A stretch of DNA of 64,000 nucleotides, taken from the NCBI GenBank assembly GCA_947034885.2, contig OX344752.2, positions 3,348,001-3,412,000 of the forward strand. The letters are read 5' to 3'. The DNA is from Thuidium tamariscinum (taxonomy: Eukaryota > Streptophyta > Bryopsida > Hypnales > Thuidiaceae). The notes beneath the pieces are model-generated. The model had not been told where the DNA came from, searched no databases, and worked only from the letters and a program-made list of their open reading frames with translations. The position numbers and the translations under genes were made by a program. Below, piece by piece: positions 12,119 to 23,591 of this stretch (its first letter is position 1; the number at the start of each line of letters is the position of its first letter).

Positions 12119-12362
12119 GCTATTTTCATACGAAGCTATAGGACTTAGATATATGGTTGCTAACTTCCTAGGTTATAATGTTATTGGCACCTTCTATGGT
12201 TATTTAATATTTATATTATAAATACCTATGTTTTAGGTGCCTATGTTATGAACACCTTCTATGGTTAAAAAGTATCTATGATATAGGTATATATGTTATA
12301 GAGTACCTACTTACACCTAAGCTCAAGGTTTATTGACTCACAAGCTTGGATCCTTGACTCAT
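12119..12362 (-). mobile_element. Decayed copy of TAGTATGTGAGC-type MITE, inverted
   Basis: Read on the minus strand, the sequence has the order seen at 62750-62968: GAGTCA...CTTGTGAGTCAA...CCTTGAGC, then several ATAGGTATCT/ATAAAT blocks, ending in a GTATGAAAATAGCAA-like terminus. The identity is low, so the ends are approximate. Confidence 0.4.
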
Positions 12363-13752
12363 ATATACATCATTTTCTATTAGGAAACTACATATACTTG
12401 CAATAGATGGTATCTATGATACTTAATATGATGTGACAAGTGGGCATATTATTCTACAAGTACACAAGTACTTTGGTGTTACTCTTAAAAGTAATAATAA
12501 AAGGTTGAAAAGGACCACATTTGCAATTGTACACTACGCACTTTGCTACACATTGATGGTTGGATTGATACTAATAGGTCTCACATTTCATCTTGACAAA
12601 GATGTGAGTTGGATAGAAGTTTTAAAGGCATTGCCACAATGGCTTGGTATGATGTCTATTCTACGAGGTGATATGTACAATGTTTTAGTCTACTACTATA
12701 CAATGCCCTTATTGATTAATGGTTGTGTTCACATTGTATCTTGAAAGGTGGTCAATCATTATAGTATTAGGTTAAGTTTTCACAATTGGTGTTTTTAGGG
12801 TCTCATAAAGGGAGTATTGTTTTTGCCATTGTAAAAAGGGCTTTGATACTAGCAAAGTGGGTGAGTAAAGGGGTATAATTTCTAAACTATTCACTAAATC
12901 TATGTACACATGATATGTAGGCATTTATTTATTTTGTTGCTATGAATGTTGTTAATGTAATAGTTTTAAGTGTCAGTAGTGGTGTAAATATTTTTGCATT
13001 TGTATCATTGCTTTCAAAGTCATTTGGGTGACTCTAATAGGTGTAACAAGCCACATAGTATAGTTCCATTGACTCATGGTAGGTATCTACTATGAATTCA
13101 AAACTATTAGGTTGTGGCTTAGAACAATATTTTAGATATTGAAAAATCCTATGTTACATTTAAGATTGTGCATTGTCTTGCAAACCACTCAATGGAGTTT
13201 GTTCATAGTGTTCACATCTTGTTATGTTGAAGTTGATTAGAAGTGAATTTCACCTAATTTTCAAGGGTTAGGCATTGACAAGGTCATTGTCATTGTCATA
13301 GTTGCATCGATATTGTTATTTATTCACACTTGTCACATGTTGCACAATATGCTCTTGGCACAATGTGTATGAATACATTACTCACCAAAAAAACCATTAA
13401 TTTTTATTTTTTTCAAAAATGCATACTAAAATACCTTCACTTTGAAGACATCCAAACTACATAGAAATAATTGTTTTTGTGTTCATCTCAACTTTGACCA
13501 TTAGATTGATTTTAGAGGATCAATGGCTGGCTTTAATAACTATTATTTGCTAGGACCTTTATAATATCTGATTTTTACCTTGCTTTTGAAGTACTATTCC
13601 AATGTCTAATTTTGAATTTTCTTGAAGCTACTCCAAGGTTCTTTCTAATGCGCTTCCAATGAGATAATTTTCAAGTTCGAATTATTTGTTGTTCAAAAGT
13701 TAGTTATATAGGTACTAGGCTATATACCACGACAACATTGAAAATGCCCTTA
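12363..13752. other. Intergenic DNA with one unrecognised short frame
   Basis: A 103-codon frame at 12433-12744 on the plus strand is hydrophobic in its middle (around residues 30-50), but I see no family signature, promoter or splice context. I treat it as non-coding or as a remnant. Nothing else stands out. Confidence 0.4.
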
Positions 13753-14040
13753 GTCTACAACTTCTCCAATGCAATTATTGAGAGGTGAGGAGTTGTTTTT
13801 TAGGTTTTTTTTTAAACACATGGACCATTTCAGTGAGGAGTTTTTTGAAGCAATCAATCAAAAGCTGAGACATTTTATACTTCAAGGGTGTTCATTCAAG
13901 GTGTGTCTACCATTAAATATTCTATATGGAGCTATCATATATTTTCAACTTTGAAAATTTATAAAATATAATTAGAGTGTTGGAAAATTACCAAAGCACT
14001 GGAAGTGCATTTCTTTAGAGTTCAATTATAATCTCATCAA
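13753..14040 (+). repeat. Left part of duplicated segment, copy 1
   Basis: This matches about 17680-17905. Shared landmarks are 'cttcaagggtgt.cattcaaggtg', 'taaatattct' and 'aataatctc.tcaa'. It continues in the other half of the copy at 16000-16760; the LINE-bearing stretch between them is absent from copy 2. Confidence 0.75.
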
Positions 14041-14264
14041 TTTATTTATTTTGCTATTTTTATTTGATTTGATGTGAAACATACGGATGACTATTCTTTG
14101 AAAAGATGCGATCCACCCTAGTTTGCATTTGACCCCCCCTCCCCTTCTCCCAAAATTTATAGGCCATTGATAGTAGTTTTTTTTTAAAATGGTGACCTTC
14201 GAAATCACTGTCAATTTCTCAAAAAAATAACAAGCCGTTGATCTTGTAAGATTTAATCTCAACC

Positions 14265-14560
14265 ATCCAAATATGGATATGGATACAAAATATGGATGTA
14301 AATATTGAATACATATATAATATTGAAATATTAGATATGGATATGGATATAGAACATAATACATATACAATACTGAATATGTATACATTATAGAATATAT
14401 ATAGTATTGAATGCATATATAGTACAATATATATAGTACAAAATATATATAGATAGTACATAATATATATATAATATTGAATACGTATATAGTATTGAAT
14501 ATGTATACAATATTGAATATATATAGTACTAAATATGTATATTGAATAAGGATACAGGTA
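14265..14560. repeat. AT-rich minisatellite (AATATTGAATAYRTATATAGTA-like)
   Basis: Degenerate tandem units built from ATATTGAATA and TATATAGTA fill about 300 bp. Open frames of 120-133 codons on the minus strand consist mostly of repeated Tyr/Ile codons from this array and are not genes. The array is flanked by TTTGCATTTGACCCCCCCTC (about 14126) and its rough inverse (GTGGGGGATGCAAATT, about 14606), so it may be the core of a MITE. Confidence 0.65.
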
Positions 14561-14659
14561 AAATCCCATATGGATTGTCAATCACGGCTTTTGAGAATTA
14601 CAAGAGGTGGGGGATGCAAATTTTTAATTTTTTATCTTAAAATTTAAAAACTTAAAATT

Positions 14660-15976
14660 TTTAATTTTGTTTGTTTGTTTTGAAGGGGGTGGAGGGGGGT
14701 GAGTTAATCATTTCTTTTGGGTGGGTAGTGAGGCATGCCTCACTATCTACTCAAAAGAGAAGTTACACCTCCAACCTACAAGAAGGAAATTGGCTTGGTA
14801 TCTTTGATACCCAATATAACCCAATCCCTTTTATTGTGTGGGAATCCTTCAACTAAGACATTGGGATTCTCAATTTGCGGTGCCAAGATCTCAACTTACC
14901 CACCCACATAGACAAAGCAATTATTGAACCATTATCAAGGCGCTTAATCTACCTCCCCAACACCAATAACCCTTCCTTGTATACAGGTTGTATTGAGATT
15001 CAAAAAGGTAGGAAGCCATTTCTTGACCTCTTTTTTGTAGGAAGAATCCAAACCCTCACTTATGACCTTGGTAGATGGCATTGGAGCAATGGAACTCCTT
15101 TACTATCATACTCTACAACATGTGGCCGCAAATTACTTACACAACATCATAGGCTTCAATGTTCGGTTCCTTCAAAATGGCCTGGTACACTACCTTTGTC
15201 CTTTAGACCTGATTGGAAAGAAGTTTGGCTTAAAACAAGTTCCCCAAAAGAGGCAGCTTTCATGTGGTCTGTTTGGCACAATGCTATTGCTATTCATTCA
15301 TGGTGAGCTCGCATCAATCCTACTATAGACACGCGATGCAATTGTTGTTCTTTGGGGGTTGAAGAGACACCAATACATAGGTTCTATGATTGCCAATGCG
15401 CTTAAGATGTATGGAAATATGCACAATTCATTCTTCATCATCTTAGTGGAACTCCATCGATATTAGGACCTCGTACCCGCTTCCATGCAACACAATGCAT
15501 CTTTGGCTCTACTCTTCCTCGCAGATTTATGAGGATTAAAACCATTTGGTCCATCCTACGTGGTGCATCATTATGGCTAATCTGGATTGCTAGAAACACT
15601 AAGGTTTTTAGTCACATCCAATGGCCTTTAGACTATATCCACCAAGCTCTTTGGGGAACACTTCTTGATGCAGGCCGTGCTACTTTGATGAAGACCCGCA
15701 AAGCAGTTAAACTTCAGCCTCATCAAGCTCCTTCTCTCTGGGAGAATTTTGACAAATGCTGGCTTCAGTCCCTAGTGTTGGCCACTAGACAGGGTGACCA
15801 AATTTATTGGAGTAGTAAAGGCCCTAGTCTTTGTTTATTTAGTTAGTGCTCTCTTTTGTTTCTCTTTTTTTCTGGTTCTTGGTTCTTTGTCCAGCCGTTT
15901 GGCTTGGCTGGTTTTGTATCTTGGTTCTTTTTAATGTAGTGGGGTCTCCCCATTTGTTAAAAAAGAAGAAGAAGAC
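14660..15976 (+). mobile_element. 5'-truncated LINE (non-LTR retrotransposon)
   Basis: The segment holds the C-terminal reading frame of a LINE ORF2 (14671-15846). A T/G-rich 3' untranslated region follows, containing GGCTTGGCTGGTTTTGTATC and TAGTGGGGTCTCCCC, and ends in AAAAAAGAAGAAGAAG. No endonuclease or reverse transcriptase core is present, so only the 3' end survives. Related strings TTTATTTTGCTATTT (14045-14059) and TTTATTTGCTATTT (15998-16011) lie on either side and could be a diverged target duplication. If so, 14.06-14.66 kb would also belong to the insertion. Confidence 0.75.
14671..15846 (+). pseudogene. LINE ORF2 C-terminal fragment with zf-RVT-like domain
   Basis: One reading frame runs from 14671 to the terminal stop at 15844-15846, broken by TAA (14854-14856), TGA (15304-15306) and TAA (15403-15405) but with no frameshift. 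The product resembles the region after the reverse transcriptase in plant LINE ORF2 proteins. There is a tryptophan-rich segment ending PKEAAFMWSVWHNAI (about 15245-15290). A putative zinc-binding block follows, with Cys-x-Cys-Cys near 15335, then His in TPIHRFYDC and a final Cys pair near 15390-15400. Beyond the last internal stop is a DVWKYA segment typical of zf-RVT domains (PF13966). A basic/aromatic C-terminus follows. The three stops can each be explained by single C-to-T changes (CAA to TAA twice, CGA to TGA once). This is inactive and could only be a relic. Confidence 0.75.
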
Positions 15977-15999
15977 AGGTTACAAACAATTACCATCTT

Positions 16000-16760
16000 T
16001 ATTTGCTATTTGACTGTTAACATAGTAAGACCAGGAAAAGTGTTACTTTTAGGCGTTTCAATCTCAAATGGGGGGGCTTTATGGACCTCCTTCTTTACTG
16101 CCAATCAAAATCAAGGCATCCAATGGAAATGGTCCACGTGATTAAAAAAACAAAAACAAAAATCAAGCCACCCTTTATATCAAGAGCAAAACAGGCTGAA
16201 TGGATGAACCCATGGAGAGCAATCAATTCCAAAGAACATCCCAACCAGAATGTGATGCCTTTAATGATAACACATGAGCTCGGCAAATTGGTGGACTGCT
16301 TCTTCCAGCTTTGCAATTTTCAACTGTTTTTTAATTTTTAATTTTTGGAACAAAGGGACAATTCCATTGATTTTCAACTGTTTCTGTATCTGGATTTGGC
16401 ATGATATCATGCAAAACTATTGGATGTTCCTTTGTGTCCAAAAAAAAGAGAGAAAAAGTGGTCCATTTGCTTTTAAAAAAATCCACACGCACCCCTCAGA
16501 AAAACAAACAAACTATTGGTTGTAAAGCCCATATAAAGTAGTCAATCCGATGAAGAAAAGCCAATGTATGTTTTTGGCTAGATTTTTATCAAAGTAACCA
16601 CTAGCACAAGTTACGGAAAGAAACAAAGGAGTGAATTTCTCTTTCAAAATTTTTGGTTGTTTTAAAAGAAAATCAATTGGAAGTATTCTATCAATTTTGA
16701 TGCAAAGAGTGAAGTCAAGATTTATATGACTATTTGTTGTCATTGATGTCAATTTCATTA
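16000..16760 (+). repeat. Right part of duplicated segment, copy 1
   Basis: This matches 17910-18640 over more than 700 bp in direct orientation. Shared blocks include TTACTTTTAGGYGTTTC, 'atccaatggaaatggtcc', CAGAATGTGATGCCTTTAAT, CTGGATTTGGCATGAT and 'gttgtaaagccca'. It differs from copy 2 by the 43-bp retroposon at 16327-16369. Confidence 0.88.
16327..16369 (-). mobile_element. Ultra-short (43 bp) retroposon with 11-bp TSD and empty site
   Basis: The direct repeat ATTTTCAACTG flanks the insert (16316-16326 and 16370-16380). On the minus strand the insert reads CAATGGAATTGTCCCTTTGT and ends in an A-rich tail. The duplicated segment gives the uninterrupted site ATTTTCAACGG at 18218-18228. 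This is direct evidence of a retroposition event that copied only a 3' tail. Confidence 0.8.
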
Positions 16761-16832
16761 ATCTCTTACAGAAAATTTGCTAATAAATAATTTCAAAAAG
16801 CCTAACTTTCTCAAATTCATTTCAAGTCTTAA

Positions 16833-17584
16833 TCCCTAAAGTTTCTTGACTATGTTTTCACTAAAAACGCTCAAAAACGCTCATTTTAAAAATAAGTACC
16901 AAATTTTTGAAAAGAAACTTTTTCTAACTCATGTAACTATAGAATCTTGTATAATGCTAACTTGAAAACATGCCGTAAAAACTTCACACATTTTCACCGT
17001 GTGGATTGAAAGATATAAGCATTCAAATTCACTTAAATCATTCTTTTGGCCCTGCAAAAAATAGGGTAGTTGTACTTTGCAAGCTCACTTTTCTATGAAA
17101 AAATGTCCAAAATGGTGGTGCTTCTTTGGATTCTTTTTCCTAAACAAGTTGTATACATGCTTGAAAATTTTCACATCATTTGGAATTGTAGAATATATAG
17201 GAAAAAAATAGTAAGTAGAGGGTAGTAGAGAATGATTAGAAATACTATATTGTTAAGAATTTAATTATGGAATTGAAAAATGCCAACCCCAATGGTTGCA
17301 ATGTTGTAATAAACAATCTACATTCTATGATTTTTTTTTCAAAAAATATTGATAGAAGTGATTTCTCTGATTTGCCCAAACTGCCCAGTTATAAAAAAAA
17401 GCAACATATAAGGCTATAGCTTTTGACTCTTATTTCCAAATGTCATGAAACTTAGTGCATATGAAAGATATTCCTCGCCCCCACCTTCTACTAAAATTTG
17501 GGCCAAAAACATAGAAATCTCTAGTCACACATATGTGCCCAAAATTTCTATACATCCAAAAAATGCATGTTGGCCTTTTAGGGG
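16833..17584 (+). mobile_element. TTAA-flanked DNA element, copy B
   Basis: Left: TTAA (16829-16832) then TCCCTAAAG. Right: CTTTTAGGGG then TTAA (17585-17588). The interior follows copy D (49225-50161) in the same order: GACTATGTTTTCACTAAAAA, GCAAGATATAAGCATT-like, AATGGTGGTGCTTC, TGGAATTGTAGAATATATAG, CCCAATGGTTGCAATGTTGT. No transposase is encoded. The TTAA plus CCC(C)TA ends are piggyBac-like; the class is inferred from termini only. Confidence 0.75.
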
Positions 17585-17679
17585 TTAATGTACAAACATT
17601 AAAAAAAATAGTATTTTTCATTCTCCAATACCTTAATAATGACCTTGAATGAATACTTCAAAGATTCAAAACCTAAGTC

Positions 17680-18640
17680 TAGAACTTTTCTTGAATGCAA
17701 CCAATGAGAAGTAAAGAGTTTTTTAAAGCAACCAAATAAAGTGGAGACATTTCATGCTTCAAGGGTGTCCATTCAAGGTGAGTCGACTCTTAAATATTCT
17801 GTGTAGGCTATCATATGTTATCAACTTTAAAAATTCATAAAATACTATGAAAGTGTCGAAAAATTACTAAAGCACTTCGATTCGCTAATAATCTCGTCAA
17901 GTATTTTTGGTTATTTGACCATTGACATAGTAGGACCACCAAAAGCGTTACTTTTAGGTGTTTCTACCTCAAATGAGGTGCTTTATGGACCCCCTACTTT
18001 ACTGCTGATAAAAATCAAGCCATCCAATGGAAATGGTCCGTGTGTTTAAAAAAAAAAAAAAATCAAGCCATCCTTTTTATGGCAAGAGCCCAACCGACCA
18101 ATGAATGAGCCCCTGGACAGCAATCAATTCCCAAGAACATCCCCCCCAGAATGTGATGCCTTTAATGATACCAACATGAGCTCAGCAAATCATTGGACTG
18201 CTTCTTTCAGCTTTGCCATTTTCAACGGTTTTTGTATCTGGATTTGGCATGATGTCATTTGAAACTATTGGGTGTTCATTTGTATCCATGAAAAAGAAAA
18301 AGTGGCCCAGTAGTTCCCAAAAAAAAAATTCAAAAATACTACTGGTTGTAAAGCCCATGTAAAGTAGTCAAGTGAATGAAGAGAAGCCAATGCATGTTTT
18401 CGGGTAGATTTTTATCCAAAGTAATCACTAGCACTAGCACAAGTTGCGGAAAGGAGAAGAGCATTTTTTTAAAAATTTCCAAAAATTTAAGTTTCCAAAA
18501 AATAAATAAGAAGATGCAGTAGGTTCTCTCAATTTGTCCTAAATAAATAAATAAATAAATAAGGTAAAGGAATTGTTCTATGCAAAAAGTGTAGTCGAGA
18601 TTCATGTGACTGATTGTTGTCATTGATACTCCATAGCAGA
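17680..18640 (+). repeat. Duplicated segment, copy 2 (uninterrupted)
   Basis: This is the paralogue of 13753-14040 plus 16000-16760. It lacks the LINE-bearing stretch and the 43-bp retroposon, so it shows the pre-insertion structure. It contains a poly(A) run near 18047 and an (AAAT)n microsatellite near 18541-18562. Confidence 0.85.
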
Positions 18641-19539
18641 TAAAAAGAACCTCCTAGTGATTTGTGGTTTGGTAGTGTGGAATTGGTCGGCGACAAAGCT
18701 TTGCAAATGATATTGGACATTTTGGAGAGGGGGGGCAACATTTACCTCCAAAAAATCATGATTTGTTCTGTTTCATTTCAGTCCAAGAAAAACAAAAAGC
18801 AAAAAGCAAAAAGCAAGAACAAAAAGATTCATTCTTGTCAACATTCATCTTTATTTCTTTCATCATATATTAACCTCCTTTATTTAATAAATAATTGACC
18901 ATTTGAATGAGTGAATTTTGCTGCCAACAAGACCAAGACCACGAACTTATCATTACAGAATTGCAAGAGCTATGTGGCTCAGTGAGCACCAGCCAAAAAA
19001 AAAAGAAGGAAGAGGAGCACAAACTTGCTCGTGAATTCATGTTGAAAAAAGTCTTCTTCTAAATGACAACACCTCACTAAAAGTTGACTCATTCCAAAGT
19101 TTTGTGAACAAGAAGTCTACGTGAAATTCCACATCATTCATCAATCGCACTTTTGAATTGGGTTTGAGTGCATAGTTTGAGCCATGGCTTTTTAGAAATT
19201 CCTTCCTAAAAAGGAACTTTGGAATTTGTAAAGGTACTTTTGTAACAATGAGATATCTTAACCGCGAGAGATAAAATAACTATCATTAGTCAAAAGTTCA
19301 TTTTAAAATAACATAGAGTTTGTTGCAGTAGTTTAACTAGTGATGCTTCGTGGGTGTGGATAGCAAGGACTACACTTTGGTGCTTCTATTGTGAAAGTAG
19401 ACTTCATGACATAGATCAACAGTCATGAGAAAAAATAACCTCTATTATGACGAAGGTGTTGGATTGAATAACAAAGTAAGGGTTTTTTTTTGGACTCCTT
19501 CATCTAATGAAATATTCATTACTTTCAAGATTAAAAAAC
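18641..19539. other. Intergenic DNA, no gene seen
   Basis: A short AAAAAGC-rich low-complexity stretch lies near 18790-18820. No recognisable frame or element ends were found. Confidence 0.45.
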
Positions 19540-19650
19540 CAACTACAAGAGAAAGGGGTGTTTTAATTGAGTTTTAAGTATACTCTTAGACATCAAATTA
19601 TAAGTAATGATCTTTCAAGGTGATTTTGAGCAAAAGTTTACTAGAAATAT
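19540..19650 (+). mobile_element. Single-arm remnant of the CACTA-like MITE
   Basis: CAACTACAAGAGAAAGGGGT at 19540 and the following sequence match the left arm of the MITE at 23368-23591. No matching right end was found, so this is a fragment. Confidence 0.45.
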
Positions 19651-20384
19651 ATGAATATATTGTCTTCTACTCACTTGAACACCAAGTAGTTTTTTTAATT
19701 TTCAAATTGTAAAGTATATAATGGAAAAAATTAAACAATTGAAATATTTTATTTCTCTTAAAATATTTGTGGTGTTTTTGTGAGGACTAAGGTATAGCTA
19801 TTGTTTTCATTTTCATGATAATCTCTATATTATGAATCTTCAAAATCAATTTAAGATTTATACTAAAATTACTATCCAAAATACACTAAGTTTTAATAAC
19901 AATTGTTTCTTTACAAGTGTCTTTTAAAGGCATATAGACATTTTAGAAGTATGGCTTACATTTTAGATATTATCTTTCAAGTAGGTCATCAATGTTTTTC
20001 ATCCAAAAATATAATTTGAGGTTCATTTTCAATAATTATCAACAATATTCTAGATGCCATTTCAATGTATTTGTTGAAAACATATAGATATCCTACCTTT
20101 CAATTTTAGGTACTAGACCCTCACCATTTGAATCAGAACTTTCTAGTTGATGTCCATTGCAAAATGAGTTTTTATATTAGAAAAAAGGAATGATTTGATC
20201 TTTACAACTACTGTAGACTCAAACTTATATAATTGGTGCAAGACACTTTCCAACTTAGAAGACAATGCATCTTACAACAATTTGAAAGTTTTTCCTAAAT
20301 CTTAAGATGTAAAGTCTTAATTGAAGTTTGAATTTGAATTATGTTTATCATAGTTGCAAGATCAATCTCTTCAATTGCTAAGCT
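19651..20384. other. AT-rich DNA, no gene seen
   Basis: No recognisable coding signal or element termini. Confidence 0.4.
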
Positions 20385-20729
20385 TTGCATTGCCACAAGA
20401 ACACCTACAAGAAGAAATTGAGTTTTTTTAATCACCAAAGCAACCTTGTATAAAATAACAATTAGATATAAATCTTTAATGTGATGCTCAAGCATTGGTG
20501 ATCTTATTGAAAGTTAAGTGTATTGAAACAAGTAGTAAAGAAGTGACATTTTAAGGATGCTTTGAAGGACTTAATGATGATCAATATTATAATATGGTTG
20601 GACTTATCAAAGATAGTTGTAGGCACCAACAATGGTTAGAAGGTCATGTCAATCATTTGGCTAAGGCAAACTATACAAATTATGCCATAGCTACAATTAA
20701 ACACATCATTAAGTTCTTTCAGATGGAAT
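20385..20729 (+). pseudogene. Decayed paralogue of the 38.6-kb frame
   Basis: From about 20385 the sequence aligns with 38620-38963. Matching blocks are CACCTACAAGA against CATCTACAAGA, CCAAAGCAACCTTG against CCAAAGTAACCTTG, and a protein-level match containing GCFEGLNDDQY (38-kb copy: GCFKALNDDQY). It ends KHIIKFFQME against KHILTFLQIE. The coding frame is broken by several stops, including one immediately before GCFEGL, and by a one-base insertion near 20490. Homology continues about 150 bp past the stop, up to the TTAA element at 20886, and appears to resume beyond it. I do not recognise the family. It could be a gene fragment carried by a larger repeat. Confidence 0.6.
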
Positions 20730-20885
20730 AATGATTCTCTTCAAATTCTATTTTCTTACTTCTAATATACAAATTTTAGATCCTAGTTACTTTTGTTGTA
20801 TATTTAGAGTTATTATTTTCAAAATTTATTTCACATGTTTGAAGTTGAAAGAGACAAGGGTGAAAGAATTTACCTTTTTAGTTAA

Positions 20886-21807
20886 CCCCTCAAGGACCAA
20901 GGGCTTTAAGTTTTTTGGCAACAAAGGAATTTTGGGCATATATGTTTGACAAGAGATTTTATTATTTACCTATAGAATTTGTATACAACATGTGGATGAT
21001 GAATATCTTTAAGGCCCAACCATTTCAATTACTTTTGACTTCATAGTTAAAAAGTTATTGTATGATGTGTTGTTTCATTCTTAAGTTAGATAACATGAGC
21101 ATATTTTTTGAAATCATTTTTTTTAAGAAAAAAATTTGAAATTTATTTTTTAGATTTATATATATGTGGAAAGATTTTAATCATTTCATTTTGAAATATG
21201 AGTCAAAAGTTATGAAGAATATTTGTTTGTAAGTAGTTATGGATTTTCTATCCTAAATAAACTTTGAAGTCCTTTATTTTAACTAAATTTTCAATGTTTT
21301 GGAAAAAAACCCACCAATATGGGCTGTAGATTTTTTATTATATTACAACACTTGGGTTTGATATTTTTCAATTCCAAAAATAAATTCTTTAGAACTTAGT
21401 ATTTTAAATCATTCTCTACTTCTTTCTAGTTACTTCTCTTCCAATATGTTGTACAATTTAAAATGATTTGAAAATTTTCAAGCATGTAGCCAATTTGATT
21501 CAATGAATGAATCTAGAGAAGTACCAACAATATGGACATTTTTTCATACAAATGTAAGCTTGTGAAGTGCAGTTGCCCATTTTCTTGTAGGGCCAAAAAT
21601 AAGATTTTGATCAATTCAAATGTTAATATCTTAAAATACATACTATAGAAACTTCTAAATTTTTCCTACATCTTTTCAAATCAATGTGCTACAAGATTAA
21701 ATGGTTACATGTGTCAAAAATGTTATTTTTTCTAAAATTTGATATTTCATTAGAAATTGCAATTTGAGAGCGTTTTTGGTTTAAATATAGTCAAAGAACT
21801 TTAGGAG
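20886..21807 (-). mobile_element. TTAA-flanked DNA element, copy C (inverted)
   Basis: Left: TTAA (20882-20885) then CCCCTCAAGG. Right: CTTTAGGAG then TTAA (21808-21811). Read on the minus strand it follows copy D through nearly its whole length. It sits in the 3' flank that the 20.4-kb remnant shares with 38.96-39.4 kb, which acts as an approximate empty site. Confidence 0.72.
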
Positions 21808-21811
21808 TTAA

Positions 21812-23050
21812 CTATAGAGATTTGAGATAAAATTAGGATGTAGATGGAGAATGGGAGTTAAAAATAGTAGCCAATTAGAACTAAGAAGCTCATGTGCTTT
21901 AGATATAGGCTGATGTATCTTCCTTGAGGTATGATAAGAACTCAAGGTCTTCTTCTTTTATAGATTAGTTTTTGTTTCTCGTCATGAATTTGGAGAATCA
22001 TAGTTGTTGTGTTGAATATTATATATAAATTTTGAAATGAGTTTTTGGTAAGATATTCTTTTTGTATTAATTTTGAAAAGGTTAGGACTTATTTTGTTTA
22101 GAATTTGTATGTAAAATTTATACATTTAGGATTTAAAGAGGATCAATTTCTAAATAGTTTTGAAGGCAAAAACTTCATGGGCTTATAGAAGTTGGATTAG
22201 AGTGTTTGTGATTTTGAATTTGAATTATATTGTGGATAAAGTTATTATTTCTTAAGGAAGAATATGGAACTCTTAGTTTGGAGTTGTGACAAAAGAGTAA
22301 TCAATTTGGAAGTAAAGGGGGTACAAATTTTCTATCAAATCTAAGACTTAGAGGAAGTCACAACTTTGACAAATTTGAAGATTAACTACATTTTCAAAAA
22401 GGTTTACAAAAGTTTATACTTTTGTATACAACTTATATAGTATTTATACATGGTACATAATTATAAATATGGATATATTTTTGTATATATTTGACTAATA
22501 TATATAATTTGAATATTCATATGCAGTAAGTACACATGCATACAAAATCATCCATCCATCCATCTACTTCTATTTTTTGTCCATTTTCCTACACCCTATA
22601 ATAGTTAGAACTAAGTTTTGAAGCATTAAACATGTCCTCGTTGTAATTTATACATGGTTTTAGGCCTAATTAATATGAGATTTATACTCTAATTACTATT
22701 GAATACAACTTATACAAATATTACATATATCTAGACATCATGTATCAAACAATTCATACAATTGAATTATACATATATATTAGGAGAAAAAACACAAATT
22801 GAAAAAAATATTACAAAAAACAAAAATTCCATGAGAGGCAAGTTTAACTTATTATATTAGCTAAGCTTAACTTAAACAATGCATTCTTAGAAAGCACCTA
22901 TCACAAATTTGAGTTGAAGCAAACAAACTAATAACAAGACAAAATCAAACATTGTTCATTAATTTGTCTATTTGCAAATGAAAAAATGGAATCTTTTCAT
23001 GGGGGCTTTCTTCCTTTTTCAACTACTCTTTCAATAAATAAATAAATTTA
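21812..23050. other. AT-rich flank with weak similarity to 39.2-41.3 kb
   Basis: Short matches such as TCGTCATGAATTTGG (38-kb locus: TCGTCATGTATTTTGG) and TATATAGTATTTATACATG (both loci) suggest the duplicated segment continues here. (ATCC)n is present near 22549. No gene is seen. Confidence 0.35.
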
Positions 23051-23140
23051 ATATATAAATATATATATATATATTTATATTTATATATATTTATATTTAT
23101 ATATACATATACATACATATATATATACATATCAATATAT
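23051..23140. repeat. (TA)n-rich simple repeat
   Basis: Runs of ATATATATAT interspersed with TTATATTTATAT and ACATATACATAC. Confidence 0.9.
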
Positions 23141-23367
23141 GTACTAATATAAAGAATACTAACTATATACTATTGATCATTATTATGTATTGTACAATAG
23201 TTGTCATTCAGCATGCTCTAAAAAATGATGGTATATTGACTTGAATATTTTTTAAATTATAAACTCTTTATTTAAAATATAAAAAAATATTGAAAAGTAT
23301 TTTGAACTATTGTAGCTACAAATTTGATGGCCCTATCCATACTAAACATCTTCATTTTTTGACAATA

Positions 23368-23591
23368 CCTTACAAGAGAAAGGGGTGTCTTAAGTATAGT
23401 CCTAGAGATAAGATTTTAGCTAATGACCTTTTTAGGAGATTTTCAATGAGATATTACTAGCAAAGCGTGTCTTTCTAGTAAAAATTTAGGCATGTTTTTT
23501 TAGTAAATTCTTACTCAAAATCTCCTAAAAAGGTCACTACTTAAAATCTTATCTCTAAACTATACTTAGAACACTACTTTTTCTTGTAGTG
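23368..23591. mobile_element. CACTA-like foldback MITE with 3-bp TSD
   Basis: The right end is the perfect inverse of CACTACAAGAAAAAG. The left end is CCTTACAAGAGAAAGGGG, a mutated CACTACAAG. The trinucleotide ATA flanks both ends (23365-23367 and 23592-23594). The two arms (about 75 bp) are reverse complements: 'agataagattttag.taatgacctttttaggagatttt' faces its inverse. CACTACAAG ends with 3-bp duplications are diagnostic of CACTA (En/Spm) elements. Confidence 0.85.

Noticed and set aside
12433-12744. A membrane-protein gene
   Set aside because: The frame is only 103 codons with one hydrophobic stretch and has no family signature, paralogue or promoter context.
14026-14581. Minus-strand frames of 120-133 codons rich in Tyr and Ile
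   Set aside because: They are produced by the AT-rich minisatellite at 14265-14560; the repeated codons follow the DNA repeat and no domain is present.
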